This document shows positions 8,102 through 18,014 of a stretch of DNA of 64,000 bases, one piece after another (positions within the stretch are counted from its first letter, which is position 1; every line of letters begins with the position of its first letter). Source of the DNA: Limisphaerales bacterium (GTDB taxonomy: Bacteria; Verrucomicrobiota; Verrucomicrobiia; Limisphaerales; SXTU01); the NCBI GenBank assembly GCA_009773355.1, contig WRPG01000002.1, positions 128,391 through 192,390 on the forward strand, given 5' to 3'. The notes under the pieces were generated by a model. It ran no database searches. It was not told the DNA's origin and saw only the letters and a program-made list of their open reading frames with translations. The translations under genes and the position numbers were made by a program.

Positions 8102-11100
8102 ATGGCTGTCCCATTGCGCGTGCTTTTGGTGGAGGACGAGGAGAGCCACGCGGCGGGCATCCTCGCGGAGCTTAAGCGCGGCGACTACGAGCTGACGACG
8201 GAGCGGGTGTGGGCGGAGGCGGCGTTTCAAGCCGCGCTCAAGCAAGGCGGCTGGACGGTCATCCTCTGCGATTTTCTGCTTCCCGATTTCAGCGGCATGG
8301 ACGCGCTGGCGATGGTGCAGCAGTCCGGTTGCGGGGTGCCGTTCATTTTCGTTTCCGGCCAGATGGACGAGGACGCCGCCGTGGCCGCGTTGCGCGGTGG
8401 CGCGGCGGATTACGTGCGCAAGGCGAACCTCGTGCGGCTGCGGCCCACCATCGAGCGGGCGCTGCGCGAGGCGGAGGAGAAGCGCGCCCAAGAACGGCTG
8501 CGGCAGGAGACGGCGGCGCGCGCGCGGCAGCAGGCGGAGCTGGCGGAGTTCGGGCAATGGGCGCTGACGGGCCGGGAGCTGGACGCGCTGCTCGCCGGCA
8601 CGGCGGAGCGCGTGGCTGAGGCGCTGGGCGTGGAGTTTTGCGAGGTGCTGGAGCTGACGCCCGGCGAGGAGGCGTTCTTGCTGCGGGCGGGCGTGGGCTG
8701 GCATCCGGGTTGTGTCGGCAGCATCCGTCTGGCGGCGACGGATGAATCTCAAGCGGGAGCGACGTGGCGCGCGGGCGTGCCGGTCATCGTGGAGGACTGG
8801 GCGGCCGAGACGCGGCTGCAAGCCTCGGCCCTGCTGCGCGAGCACAACGTCGCTGCCGGCCTGACCGTGCCCATCCGGCTGCGGAGCCGCGTGTTTGGCG
8901 TGCTGGGGGCGCATACGGCCCGGCCGCGCGAGTTCACCCCGGCGGACGCGCATTTTCTCCAGGCCATCGCGAACGTGCTGGCCACGGCCGTCGAGCGCAA
9001 GCTGGCGGAGGACGCGTTGCGCGAGAGCGACGAGCGGTTCCGCCTGTTGGTGGAGGAGGTCAAGGGCTACGCCATTGTCACGCTGGACCCGGAGGCGTGC
9101 GTGCAGACGTGGAACCAGGGCGCGGCAAACCTCTTCGGCCACCCGGCGGCGGAGATGATCGGCCAGCATGTCGCGCGGCTGTATCCACCGGGCGACGTGG
9201 AACTCGGCAAGCCCGAGCTGGACCTGCGGCTGGCGGAGGAGATGGGGCAGTTCGAGGACGAGGACTGGCGGATGCAGAAGGGCGGGACGCAGTTCTGGGC
9301 CAACGTGGTCATCACCGCGCTGCGGCGCGCGGACGGGACGCTGCGCGGCTACGGCGTGGTCACGCGGGACATGACCGAGCGGCGGGTGGCGCTGGAGGCG
9401 CTGAAGCTCAACGAGGAGAAGTTCCGCTCGCTGGTCCACCACATTCCTGACGCGGTGTGGACGGTGAACGCGGCGGGCGAGGCGCTCTTCATCAGCGGCA
9501 ACGCGGAGCGGATTTACGGCTTCAGCGCGGACGAGTTGAAGGCGCACGGCGCGGCGCTGGGGCTGGCCCGGGTGCATCCGGAGGACGCGGCCCGCCTGCG
9601 GGAGGCGTGGCAGGCGTTGTTCGCGCGCCAGCAGCGCTTCGAGGTGGAGTGCCGTTACGAGCGCAAGGACGGGCGGCAGGCGTGGCTGCTGCTCCGCGCG
9701 TCGGCGATCTACGAGAAGGACGGCCAGCTCGTGGCCGACGGCATCACGTCGGACATCACGGAGCGCAAGCGCGCGGAGGATGCGCTGCGCGAGAGCGAGT
9801 CGCGCTTCCAGGTCGTGTCGCAAGCCACCAACGACGTGGTGTGGGACTGGAACCTGGAAACCAACCTCCTCTGGTGGAGTTCGAGCTTTCTGACGCAGTT
9901 TGGCTACGCCGCCGAGGAGGTGGAGCCGAGCATCGAGTCGTGGACCAGCCGGCTGCATCCCGCCGACAAGGAACGAGTGGAACATGGCATCCACGCGGCC
10001 ATCGAACGCGGCGAGCAGTTGTGGTCAGACGAGTATCGCTTCCGACGCAAGGACGGCTCCTACGCCTTTATTTATGACCGGGGCTTCGTCCTCCGCGATG
10101 CGGCCGGGAAGCCGGTGCGGATGATTGGCGCGATGCAGGATGTCTCCGAGCGCCGCCGCGCGGAGGGGCAGATCCGCTCGCAGGCGCGGCTGCTGGACCT
10201 GGCCGGTGACGCCATCGTCGTGCGCAACCTCAACCACGAGGTGCTCTACTGGAATCGCGGAGCCGAGCGCATCTACGGCTGGAAGGCGGAGGAAGTGCGC
10301 GGGCGCAAGGTGACGGAACTGTTGTTCAAAGACACCAAGCCTTTCGAGGCGGCGCAAACTGAGCTGCTCGAAAAGGGCGAGTGGAGCGGCGAGCTGAGGC
10401 AGTTCACCCGCGACGGACGCGAAGTGACCGTGAGCAGCCGCTGGACGCTGGTGCGCGACGACGAGGGCAACCCAAACTCGGTGCTCGTGCTCAACACGGA
10501 CATCACCGAGAAGAAGCGGCTGGAGAGCCAGTTCCTCCGCTCGCAGCGCATGGAGAGCATCGGCACGCTGGCCGGCGGCGTGGCCCACGACCTGAACAAC
10601 ATCCTTTCGCCCATCATGATGTCCGCGCCGATCCTGCGAATGCCCGAGCTGCCCGCCGAGGATTTTGAGCGGCTGCTGGACACCATCGAGACCAATGCCC
10701 AGCGCGGCGGGGACATCGTGAAGCAGTTGCTGGCGTTTGGCCGCGGGGTCGAGGGCGAGCGCGTGGTGGTGCAGCCGCGCCACATCATCAAGGAGATGGT
10801 CAAGATCGCGCGCGAGACGTTCCCGAAGAACCTCACCATCAGCGCCGAGGTGCCCGACAACCTCTGGCCCATCATGGGCGACCCGACCCACACACACCAG
10901 ATTCTCCTGAACCTGTGCATCAACGCCCGCGACGCCATGCCCAACGGCGGCACGCTCAAGGTCATCGCGGAGAACGTGCAACTCGACGAACACTACGTCG
11001 CGCAGGACACGGAGGCGAAACAGGGGCCGTTCGTCAGCATTCGCGTCACGGACACGGGCACGGGCATCCCGAAGGAAATCCTGGACAAGATTTTCGACCC

Positions 11101-11686
11101 GTTCTTTACGACCAAGGAAATCGGCAAGGGCACGGGACTGGGCTTGGCGACCGTGATGGGCATCGTCAAGAGCTACGGCGGCCTCATCCATGTTTACAGC
11201 GAGGTGGGCAAGGGCACGTCCTTCAACGTGCTGCTGCCCGCCGCCCCCAACGCCGTGTCCGCCAGCGACGACTCGACGCGCGAACCACTGCCGCTCGGCC
11301 AGGGCGAAACCATCCTCGTGGTGGACGACGAGCCGGGCATTCTCGGAGCGACGAGCAAGCTGCTGGAGCGGCACAACTACCAGGTGCTCTCCGCCGCCGA
11401 CGGCGCGGAGGCGCTGACGCTCTTTTCCAGCCACCGCAAGCGCATCCGGCTCATCATGACCGACGTGATGATGCCGGTGATGGACGGCGTGGCCCTCACG
11501 CGGGTGATCAAGAAGATGGACACCGACGTGAAGCTGCTGGCCTCCAGCGGACTGGAGCACGACGCCAAGTTCGACGAGTTGCGCACGCTGGGCGTGAACG
11601 CCTTCCTGACCAAGCCTTACACCGCCGAGAAGCTGCTGCAGACGTTGCGGGAGCTGCTCGCCGGAGCACCAGCCGCCCGCGATTGA
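8102..11686 (+). CDS. soluble hybrid histidine kinase (REC-GAF-PAS4-HisKA-HATPase-REC)
   Basis: This is a 1194-residue sensor kinase without membrane helices. Domains in order: receiver at 1-120 (D57 in CDFLLPD), GAF at about 150-300, four PAS domains at about 310-430, 440-560, 565-690 and 695-810, HisKA with the phosphorylated H829 in [12 protein letters not shown], HATPase with the N box [12 protein letters not shown] and G boxes DTGTGIP and [11 protein letters not shown], then a receiver at about 1070-1190 (D1121 in [10 protein letters not shown]). It likely receives a phosphoryl signal through the first receiver and integrates cytosolic cues through GAF and PAS. The second kinase begins 8 bases downstream, so these genes form an operon. 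From the last PAS onward it closely resembles the protein at 13321-15741. The stimulus cannot be read from sequence. Confidence 0.9.
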   Translation: MAVPLRVLLVEDEESHAAGILAELKRGDYELTTERVWAEAAFQAALKQGGWTVILCDFLLPDFSGMDALAMVQQSGCGVPFIFVSGQMDEDAAVAALRGGAADYVRKANLVRLRPTIERALREAEEKRAQERLRQETAARARQQAELAEFGQWALTGRELDALLAGTAERVAEALGVEFCEVLELTPGEEAFLLRAGVGWHPGCVGSIRLAATDESQAGATWRAGVPVIVEDWAAETRLQASALLREHNVAAGLTVPIRLRSRVFGVLGAHTARPREFTPADAHFLQAIANVLATAVERKLAEDALRESDERFRLLVEEVKGYAIVTLDPEACVQTWNQGAANLFGHPAAEMIGQHVARLYPPGDVELGKPELDLRLAEEMGQFEDEDWRMQKGGTQFWANVVITALRRADGTLRGYGVVTRDMTERRVALEALKLNEEKFRSLVHHIPDAVWTVNAAGEALFISGNAERIYGFSADELKAHGAALGLARVHPEDAARLREAWQALFARQQRFEVECRYERKDGRQAWLLLRASAIYEKDGQLVADGITSDITERKRAEDALRESESRFQVVSQATNDVVWDWNLETNLLWWSSSFLTQFGYAAEEVEPSIESWTSRLHPADKERVEHGIHAAIERGEQLWSDEYRFRRKDGSYAFIYDRGFVLRDAAGKPVRMIGAMQDVSERRRAEGQIRSQARLLDLAGDAIVVRNLNHEVLYWNRGAERIYGWKAEEVRGRKVTELLFKDTKPFEAAQTELLEKGEWSGELRQFTRDGREVTVSSRWTLVRDDEGNPNSVLVLNTDITEKKRLESQFLRSQRMESIGTLAGGVAHDLNNILSPIMMSAPILRMPELPAEDFERLLDTIETNAQRGGDIVKQLLAFGRGVEGERVVVQPRHIIKEMVKIARETFPKNLTISAEVPDNLWPIMGDPTHTHQILLNLCINARDAMPNGGTLKVIAENVQLDEHYVAQDTEAKQGPFVSIRVTDTGTGIPKEILDKIFDPFFTTKEIGKGTGLGLATVMGIVKSYGGLIHVYSEVGKGTSFNVLLPAAPNAVSASDDSTREPLPLGQGETILVVDDEPGILGATSKLLERHNYQVLSAADGAEALTLFSSHRKRIRLIMTDVMMPVMDGVALTRVIKKMDTDVKLLASSGLEHDAKFDELRTLGVNAFLTKPYTAEKLLQTLRELLAGAPAARD

Positions 11687-11694
11687 CCTGACCC

Positions 11695-13287
11695 ATGTCC
11701 GCTCCCAGTCCCATCCCCCAGCCGGATCCGCCCGCCGTAAAAAACGGGAAGCAAGCCCGCCAGCGTCACCAGTGGCACCTGATGTATTACGTGCTGGCGG
11801 CGTTCAACATCCTCACGGTCGGATTCACCCTCCGGCTGAACCACCAGATGCAGGAGGCCTTCGCCCGCAGCGTCGAAGTCAGCGCCGCCTGGGACCGCCG
11901 GCTGAAGGACTACGGCGATCTCATCGGCACTGCGCAGGCGGTCCAGGCCCGGTGCAACAACGTGTTTGTCACCCGCGACCCCGTCCGGCAGCGGGAAGAG
12001 ATGAAACTGGCCTACAACAGCTTCAAGGACCGCCTCCGGGCCAAGCGCGGCGAGGCCCTCGTGGCGGTCGAGGGCGTGGAAAGCCGCCGGCTCATCGAGG
12101 AGTTCGACAAGCTCCGCTCCGCCGTGGACGGCATGATCGAGACGGCGGAGGAACTCTTCGACCGCTTTCCAACCGACAAGCCCGACGAGGCCGCCCGCCG
12201 GCTGGTGAATGTGAACCGCGACTACGCCGGCATCATGGCCGTGCTCTCCGACCTGCGCCTCAAGGTCAGCGGCATCCAGACGCGCATCTTCGACAAGCAG
12301 ATGGAGGAGTTCGCCCGGCTGCGCCGCCTGGAGTTTGTCGTCGCCATCCTGGTGCTGGTGATGCTGGGCAGCGCGGTCTTCTACGGCGAGCGCATCACCC
12401 GCCGCATGAACGCCGACGCGGAGGCGCTGGACCGCGCGCAGCATGAGCTGGTGGACACCGCGCGGCGCGCCGGCATGGCGGAGATCGCCACGGGCGTGCT
12501 GCATAACGTCGGCAACGTGCTCAACAGCGTGAACGTCTCCGCTTCGCTTGTCGCCGAGAGTGTCCGCAAATCCAAGGTCGGCAACGTCGAGCGCGTCGCC
12601 AAAATGCTCTCCGAGAACGAGGCAAAACTCGGCGAGTTCCTGACGAACGATCCCAAGGGCAGGCAGGTGCCCGCTTTCCTCAAGACGCTCGCGGACCACT
12701 TGCAGGAGGAGCAGACGCGGATGCTCAAGGAACTGGACTCACTCGCCCAGAGCGTCGAGCACGTGAAGACCATCATCGCGATGCAGCAGAACTACGCGAA
12801 GGTCACGGGCATTCACGAGACGATGGCCGTGGTGGACGTGGTCGAGGATGCGCTGCGGCTCAATGCCATCTCCTTCACCCGCCACGAAATCAAGGTGAAG
12901 CGCGAGTTCGAGGCCAAGCCCACCGCCACGCTCGAGCGGCACAAGGTCATGCAAATCCTCGTCAACCTGCTCACCAACGCCAAGCACGCGCTCGACAAGC
13001 CCGAGGTGAAGGACAAGACTCTGACCGTGCGCGTCGCCCTGAATGGCAACGAAACCGTCCGCATCTCCGTCGTGGACACCGGCTCCGGCATCACGTCGGA
13101 GAGCATGGCGCGCCTCTTCCAGCACGGGTTCACCACCAAGCCGCAGGGCCACGGCTTCGGCCTGCATCACGGCGCGCTGGCGGCGAAGGAGATGGGCGGC
13201 GCCCTCACCGCGCACAGTGACGGCGAGGGCAAGGGCGCGACCTTCACGCTGGAAATCCCGATTCGCCCCCCGGAGGCGAAGGCGTAG
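11695..13287 (+). CDS. membrane sensor histidine kinase
   Basis: The protein has 530 residues. Two membrane helices, at about 25-47 and 217-238, enclose a helical periplasmic sensor region of about 170 residues that looks like a four-helix bundle. The kinase core has H270 in the motif ATGVLHNVGNVLNSV, a subfamily where the histidine is followed by Asn rather than Glu or Asp. The HATPase has NLLTNAKHALD, DTGSGI and GFGLHHGALAAKEMGG. There is no receiver domain. It lies 8 bases after one hybrid kinase and 33 before another, so it may be the membrane input that signals to the receivers of its neighbours (inference). Confidence 0.88.
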   Translation: MSAPSPIPQPDPPAVKNGKQARQRHQWHLMYYVLAAFNILTVGFTLRLNHQMQEAFARSVEVSAAWDRRLKDYGDLIGTAQAVQARCNNVFVTRDPVRQREEMKLAYNSFKDRLRAKRGEALVAVEGVESRRLIEEFDKLRSAVDGMIETAEELFDRFPTDKPDEAARRLVNVNRDYAGIMAVLSDLRLKVSGIQTRIFDKQMEEFARLRRLEFVVAILVLVMLGSAVFYGERITRRMNADAEALDRAQHELVDTARRAGMAEIATGVLHNVGNVLNSVNVSASLVAESVRKSKVGNVERVAKMLSENEAKLGEFLTNDPKGRQVPAFLKTLADHLQEEQTRMLKELDSLAQSVEHVKTIIAMQQNYAKVTGIHETMAVVDVVEDALRLNAISFTRHEIKVKREFEAKPTATLERHKVMQILVNLLTNAKHALDKPEVKDKTLTVRVALNGNETVRISVVDTGSGITSESMARLFQHGFTTKPQGHGFGLHHGALAAKEMGGALTAHSDGEGKGATFTLEIPIRPPEAKA

Positions 13288-13314
13288 TCACCTGCCACTC
13301 GCCACCTGTCACTT
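13287..13314. repeat. heptamer array, family A, single arm
   Basis: Four 7-bp steps (GTCACCT, GCCACTC, GCCACCT, GTCACTT) fill the whole 33-base gap between two kinase genes. It is the same family as the inverted array before hemA. It overlaps the stop codon of the upstream gene by one base. Confidence 0.7.
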
Positions 13315-13320
13315 GCCTTA

Positions 13321-15741
13321 ATGCACCGCATCCTCGTCATAGACGACAACCGCGCGATTCACGACGACTTCCGGAAGATTCTCTGCCCGGCGTCAGCGGC
13401 GGTGGCGGACCTGAGCGCGGCGGAGGCGGCGTTGTTTGGCGACGATTTGCCCACCGAGACCAAGCCCGAATACGAGATGGACTCCGCCTATCAGGGGCAG
13501 GAGGCGCTCGCGCTGGTCAGCAAGTCCGTCATGGCGAACCATCCCTACAGCCTCGCGTTCGTGGATGTGCGGATGCCGCCGGGCTGGGACGGCATCGAGA
13601 CCATCACCCGGCTCTGGCAGGCGGACCCGTATCTGCAATGCGTCATCTGCACCGCCTACTCGGATTACTCGTGGGAGGAGATGGTCGGCAAGCTGGGCCG
13701 CAACGACCGCCTGCTGATTCTCAAGAAGCCCTTCGACAACGTCGAGGTCAGCCAGCTTGTCGTCGCGCTCACCGAGAAATGGACCCTTGGCCGGCAGGCC
13801 CGCTCGCAGATGCGGAACATGGAGTCGCTCGTCTCGGAGCGCACCGCGCAGCTTGAACGCTCCGTCGCCCTCACCCAGGCCACGCTCGACTCCACCGCCG
13901 ATGGCATCCTGGTCGTGAACAAGGAGGGCCGCATGGCCGGCTACAACAAGAAGTTCCTCGCCATCTGGAACCTCCCGCCCTCGCTCATCGAGTCCAAGCA
14001 CTACCAGGACATGCTCAACGCCGTCCTGTGGCAGATCAAGGACCCCGAGGGCTTCAACAAAAAGTTCAGCGAGCTGAACGACACCCCGGAGGCCGCCAGC
14101 TACGACCTCATCGAGTTCGTGGACGGGCGCATCTTCGAGCGCTACTCGCAGCCGCAGCGCGTGGGCGACCAGATTTCCGGGCGCGTCTGGAGCTTCCGCG
14201 ACATCACCGAGCGCAAGAAGGCCGAACGGCGGATTTTCGAGCAGGCCAGACTCATTGACCTCGCCCAGGACGCGATCGTCGTCCGCGACCTCGGCCACTG
14301 GATCACCTCGTGGAACAAGGGCGCGGAACGGCTCTTCGGCTGGACGGCGGAGGAGATCAAGGGCCGCCAAGTCACCGAACTGCTTTACCGCGACGCCGCC
14401 GCCTTCGAGACCGCGCAGAAGGAGCTGCTCGACAAGGGTTCGTGGAGCGGCGAAATCCGCCAGCTCACCAAGGCGGGTCACGAGGTCGTCGTCAACTCGC
14501 GCTGGACGCTCGTGCGCGACGAGGAGGACCACCCCAGCGCGGTTCTCTCCATCAACACCGACATCACCGAGAAGAAGAAGCTCGAGAGCCAGTTCCTCCG
14601 CTCGCAGCGCATGGAGAGCATCGGCACGCTCGCCGGCGGCGTGGCGCACGACCTCAACAACATCCTCGCGCCCATCATGATGTCCGCCCCGCTGCTCCGG
14701 CAGGGGCTTGGACCGCGTGAGACGGAGACGCTCATCACCAACATCGAGACCAGCGCGCAGCGCGGCGCGGACATCGTGAAGCAGCTCCTCGCCTTCGCCC
14801 GCGGGATGGAGGGCGAGCGCGTCGTCGTCAACCTCCGGCACATGGTGGACGAGATGGCGAAGATTGTGCGCGAGACCTTCCCCAAGAACATCACCGTCCA
14901 ATCCAAGGCCAGCCGCGACCTCTGGCCCATCATCGGCGACCCCACGCACATCCATCAGGTCCTCCTCAATCTCTGCATCAACGCCCGGGATGCGATGCCC
15001 AACGGCGGCGGCATCACCATCGTCGCCGAGAACATGACGATTGACGACCACTACGCCAGCTTCGACGCCGAGGCGAAGAAGGGGCCATACGTTGTCCTCC
15101 GCGTTGCCGACACGGGCACCGGCATTCCGCCCGAGATTCTCGACAAGATTTTCGACCCCTTTTTCACCACCAAGGAGCACGGCAAGGGCACCGGCCTGGG
15201 TCTCTCCACCGTGCTCGGCATCGCCAAGAGCCACGGCGGCTTCCTCAACGTCACCAGCGAAATCGGCAAGGGCACGACCTTCTCCTGCTTCTTCCCCGCC
15301 ACGCCCAACGCCAAGCCCGAGGCGCGCGCGGAGAGGAAGGCCCTCGCGCGCGGCAACGGCGAGACCATCCTCGTGGTGGACGACGAGGCCGGCATCCTCA
15401 ACGCCGCCAAGAAGCTCCTCGAAACCAACGGCTACAAGGTCATCACCAGCAGCGACGGCGTCGAGGCCCTCGCCGTCTATGCCCAGCACCGGGATTCCAT
15501 CAAGGCCGTCCTGACGGACGTGATGATGCCGGTGATGGACGGGGCCGCCATGATGCGCGTCCTCAAGAAACTGGAACCCAACATCAAGGTCATCGCCACC
15601 AGCGGCATTGACCAGGACGCGAAGTTCGAGGAGTTGAAATCGCTCGGCATGAAGGCCTTCATCGCCAAGCCCTACACGGCCGAGAAGATTCTCACCACGC
15701 TCCGTGACGTGCTCGCTCCCGAAGCGCCGGGGCCTGCCTGA
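13321..15741 (+). CDS. soluble hybrid histidine kinase (REC-PAS-PAS-HisKA-HATPase-REC)
   Basis: The protein has 806 residues and no membrane helices. It starts with an unusually long receiver (1-160) with D82 in FVDVRMPPGWDG and ILKKPFD, then a coiled linker, two PAS domains (about 185-305 and 310-430), HisKA with H443 in [12 protein letters not shown], HATPase with [19 protein letters not shown] and [11 protein letters not shown], and a terminal receiver with D733 in [10 protein letters not shown]. The second PAS through the end matches the equivalent part of the protein at 8102-11686 almost motif for motif, including a shared [18 protein letters not shown] stretch, so one arose by copying the other. 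The first receiver lacks this relation. It probably works with the other two kinases in one relay. Confidence 0.9.
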   Translation: MHRILVIDDNRAIHDDFRKILCPASAAVADLSAAEAALFGDDLPTETKPEYEMDSAYQGQEALALVSKSVMANHPYSLAFVDVRMPPGWDGIETITRLWQADPYLQCVICTAYSDYSWEEMVGKLGRNDRLLILKKPFDNVEVSQLVVALTEKWTLGRQARSQMRNMESLVSERTAQLERSVALTQATLDSTADGILVVNKEGRMAGYNKKFLAIWNLPPSLIESKHYQDMLNAVLWQIKDPEGFNKKFSELNDTPEAASYDLIEFVDGRIFERYSQPQRVGDQISGRVWSFRDITERKKAERRIFEQARLIDLAQDAIVVRDLGHWITSWNKGAERLFGWTAEEIKGRQVTELLYRDAAAFETAQKELLDKGSWSGEIRQLTKAGHEVVVNSRWTLVRDEEDHPSAVLSINTDITEKKKLESQFLRSQRMESIGTLAGGVAHDLNNILAPIMMSAPLLRQGLGPRETETLITNIETSAQRGADIVKQLLAFARGMEGERVVVNLRHMVDEMAKIVRETFPKNITVQSKASRDLWPIIGDPTHIHQVLLNLCINARDAMPNGGGITIVAENMTIDDHYASFDAEAKKGPYVVLRVADTGTGIPPEILDKIFDPFFTTKEHGKGTGLGLSTVLGIAKSHGGFLNVTSEIGKGTTFSCFFPATPNAKPEARAERKALARGNGETILVVDDEAGILNAAKKLLETNGYKVITSSDGVEALAVYAQHRDSIKAVLTDVMMPVMDGAAMMRVLKKLEPNIKVIATSGIDQDAKFEELKSLGMKAFIAKPYTAEKILTTLRDVLAPEAPGPA

Positions 15742-15753
15742 GCCGTCACGCCG

Positions 15754-16698
15754 ATGACGCTCCAGCCCGCCAGTCTTGCCGACCTCTCCCGGCTGCTCGC
15801 CGACTGCCACGCTGCGAAGCGCCCGATCACGTCCGTTGACCTCGCCGCCCTCGCCGCCGTCCGAGAATACACTCCAGAGGACATGACCGTGACTGTGGAG
15901 GGGGGGATGAACTTGGCCGAGCTGCAAGGCCAGCTCGCCGCGCGCGGCCAGTGGCTCCCGATAGACCCGCCCCACGCCGACCGCGTGACCATCCGCCAGC
16001 TCCTCTCCGAAAACCTCTCCGGCCCCCGGCGCTGCGGTTTCGGGACCATTCGCGAGCACCTCATCGGACTGGAAGCGGTGCTCGCGGACGGCCGCGTCAC
16101 GCACTCTGGCGGCAAAGTCGTGAAGAATGTCGCCGGCTACGACCTTCTGAAACTCTTTGTCGGCGCGCGGGACGGCCTCGGCATCATCAGCGCCGCGACC
16201 TTCAAGCTCCGCCCGTTGCCGGAGCAGGAAGTCGTCTTGAGCGCGCAGTTCAAATCGCTCTCTGCCGCTTGGGTCGCCGTCCAAGCCATGCTCGATTCTC
16301 CACTCACCCCCGTCATCCTTGATCTCCACAACCTCGCTGCTGACGGCTCCGCCTCCGATGCCTTCACCGCCCGTCTCGGTTTCGCCGGCACCCGCGAGGA
16401 AGTCGAGTGGCAGCGCGGCCGTGCCGGCGACTTGCAGTCGCCGTCCGCCGCGCCCGACTGCGAGCAAGCCTTCTGGTCCGCCGACGCTCCCGTTCACACC
16501 GAATCCGTCCTCCCGAGCAAACTTGACGAAGCGCTTTCCACACTCGGCTCCGTGCCCTTCATCGCCCGCGCCGCCAACGGCATCATCCACCATCGCGGCG
16601 TTCCGCTGCCGCGCTCCGCGTCATCCGCCGGCGCGCTGGCGCAACGCCTGAAAGACACCTTCGACCCGCACCACATCCTCCCCGCCGCGCCGCTGTGA
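15754..16698 (+). CDS. glcE: glycolate oxidase subunit GlcE-like (FAD-binding)
   Basis: GlcE is one of three subunits of the membrane-associated glycolate/D-lactate oxidase. The protein (314 residues) has the FAD_binding_4 features TVTVEGGMNLAELQGQLAARGQ, LSGPRRCGFGTIREHLIG, VKNVAGYDLLKLFVGARDGLGI and a C-terminal PFIARAANGIIH. Its N-terminal part is shorter than in E. coli. The stop overlaps the start of glcF by four bases. A repeat unit lies in frame at residues about 223-233 (peptide RAGDLQSPS). The glcD subunit gene, normally first in the operon, is not upstream: a sensor kinase gene ends 12 bases before. GlcD must be elsewhere or the pair works with another FAD subunit. Confidence 0.85.
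   Translation: MTLQPASLADLSRLLADCHAAKRPITSVDLAALAAVREYTPEDMTVTVEGGMNLAELQGQLAARGQWLPIDPPHADRVTIRQLLSENLSGPRRCGFGTIREHLIGLEAVLADGRVTHSGGKVVKNVAGYDLLKLFVGARDGLGIISAATFKLRPLPEQEVVLSAQFKSLSAAWVAVQAMLDSPLTPVILDLHNLAADGSASDAFTARLGFAGTREEVEWQRGRAGDLQSPSAAPDCEQAFWSADAPVHTESVLPSKLDEALSTLGSVPFIARAANGIIHHRGVPLPRSASSAGALAQRLKDTFDPHHILPAAPL
16420..16450. repeat. REP-like unit, family E, inside glcE
   Basis: The sequence CGTGCCGG leads into a perfect stem-loop CGGCGACT-TGC-AGTCGCCG at 16425-16443. It is a single half of the paired element seen at 17193-17248 and 55207-55303. It keeps the glcE frame and encodes RAGDLQSPS. Confidence 0.8.
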
Positions 16699-18014
16699 CT
16701 GTCGCCTCCGAACCATTCCTCGACGAGCAGACCGCGCTCGCCTGCGTCCACTGCGGCCTCTGCCTCGGCTCGTGCCCGACCTATCTGGAGACGGGCAACG
16801 AGAATGATTCTCCGCGCGGGCGCATCTACCTCATGCGCGCCGTGCAGGACGGCCGCCTCCCGCTCGGCGACACCGCCGTCCGGCACATTGACACCTGTCT
16901 CGGCTGCCGCGCCTGCGAAGCGGCCTGTCCCAGTGGCGTCCACTACGGCGAGCTGCTCGAAGCCACCCGCGACCACATCGAACGTCACCATCACCGCTCA
17001 CCCTTTCAGAACTTCCTCCGCCGCGTCGTCATCGAACGGATCTTCCCGCATCCGCTGCGGATGAAACTGGCCCTGCTTCCTGCCCGCCTGCTCAAGCGCG
17101 CCGGCGCGGAGCATCTGTTTCCCCAGTTCGTGCAGGACTCGCTCGCCCTGCTTCCGGCCGAGATGAACGAAGGTCACTTGCCGGAACTCTCCCGTGCCGG
17201 CGATTTGCAATCGCCGTCGGGGGGCGGCGGTTACAAACCGCCGGCACGGCCGCGCGGCCGCGTCGGCTTCATCCGGGGCTGCGTGATGAACGTCATGTTC
17301 GGGCGCACGAACGAGCACTCCATCCGCCTCTTGAACCGCGCGGGCTATGACGTGGTCACGCCCCGTGATCAAGGCTGTTGCGGCGCGCTCCACGCCCACG
17401 GCGGCAATCTGGCCGCCGCCCGCGAGGCCGCCCGCGCGAACCTCGCCGCCTTCGCCCGCGAGCCGCTCGACGCCATTATCATCAACGCCGCCGGCTGCGG
17501 CTCCACGCTCAAGGAATACAACCACCTGCTCGCCGCCGACCCGCGCGCCGCCGCCTTCAGCGCGAAAGTGAAAGACCTCTCCGAGTTTCTTGTGGCTGCC
17601 GGCTTTCAATCGGCAATCGGCAATCGGCGATCGGCAATCAAAGTGACCTTTCACGACGCCTGCCACCTCGCGCATGCCCAGCGCATCACGCATCCGCCCC
17701 GTCTGCTGGTCAAAGCCGTCGCCGGTGCAAACTACGTCGAGATGCCGGAGTCCGATGTCTGCTGCGGCAGCGCCGGCAGCTACAACCTCACTGAGCCGGA
17801 GATGGCCGAACGCCTCCAGCGGCGGAAGGTCGAAAACATCCTCCGCACCGGCGCGACCTGCGTCGTCACCACCAACCCCGGCTGCCTCCTACAAATGCGC
17901 GCCGGCCTGGACGCGGCTGGTGCCACCCACATCGAGACCTTGCACATCGCGGACTTTCTGGAACGCAGCCTCGCCTGCTCCGCACCGGTGATGACGAGAG
18001 GCGGCTTCAACTGA
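16695..18014 (+). CDS. glcF: glycolate oxidase iron-sulfur subunit GlcF-like
   Basis: GlcF passes electrons from the flavin subunits to the quinone pool. The 439-residue protein has two 4Fe-4S ferredoxin clusters near the N-terminus (CVHCGLCLGSCPTY and CLGCRACEAACPSGVHY) and two CCG domains, each ending in a Cys-Cys-Gly (DQGCCGALHAHGG and SDVCCGSAGSYN). Other conserved parts are GFIRGCVMNVMF and FHDACHLAHAQ. Two repeats have been taken into the reading frame: a paired hairpin element at residues about 167-185, just before GRVGFIRG, and a heptamer array at about 305-315, just before KVTFHDACH. Both lie at domain borders. The gene starts with GTG four bases before the end of glcE, implying coupled translation. 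Confidence 0.9.
   Translation: MTVASEPFLDEQTALACVHCGLCLGSCPTYLETGNENDSPRGRIYLMRAVQDGRLPLGDTAVRHIDTCLGCRACEAACPSGVHYGELLEATRDHIERHHHRSPFQNFLRRVVIERIFPHPLRMKLALLPARLLKRAGAEHLFPQFVQDSLALLPAEMNEGHLPELSRAGDLQSPSGGGGYKPPARPRGRVGFIRGCVMNVMFGRTNEHSIRLLNRAGYDVVTPRDQGCCGALHAHGGNLAAAREAARANLAAFAREPLDAIIINAAGCGSTLKEYNHLLAADPRAAAFSAKVKDLSEFLVAAGFQSAIGNRRSAIKVTFHDACHLAHAQRITHPPRLLVKAVAGANYVEMPESDVCCGSAGSYNLTEPEMAERLQRRKVENILRTGATCVVTTNPGCLLQMRAGLDAAGATHIETLHIADFLERSLACSAPVMTRGGFN
17193..17248. repeat. REPIN-like element, family E, in frame in glcF
   Basis: Outer arms CGTGCCGG (17193-17200) and CCGGCACG (17241-17248) enclose two perfect hairpins, CGGCGATT-TGC-AATCGCCG (17198-17216) and CGGCGGTT-ACA-AACCGCCG (17225-17243). 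Read inward from each end the halves differ by a paired A-T to G-C change. The reading frame of glcF passes through. Confidence 0.85.
17608..17639. repeat. heptamer array, family D, in frame in glcF
   Basis: Four 7-bp steps plus four bases: AATCGGC three times, GATCGGC, AATC. It encodes a short peptide (QSAIGNRRSAI) placed between two conserved GlcF segments. No inverted arm is seen nearby. Confidence 0.75.

Noticed and set aside
13393-16593. Long minus-strand open frame of over 1000 codons opposite the kinase and glcE genes
   Set aside because: It is a shadow of GC-rich coding DNA; its translation has no domain motif and the plus-strand genes are clear.
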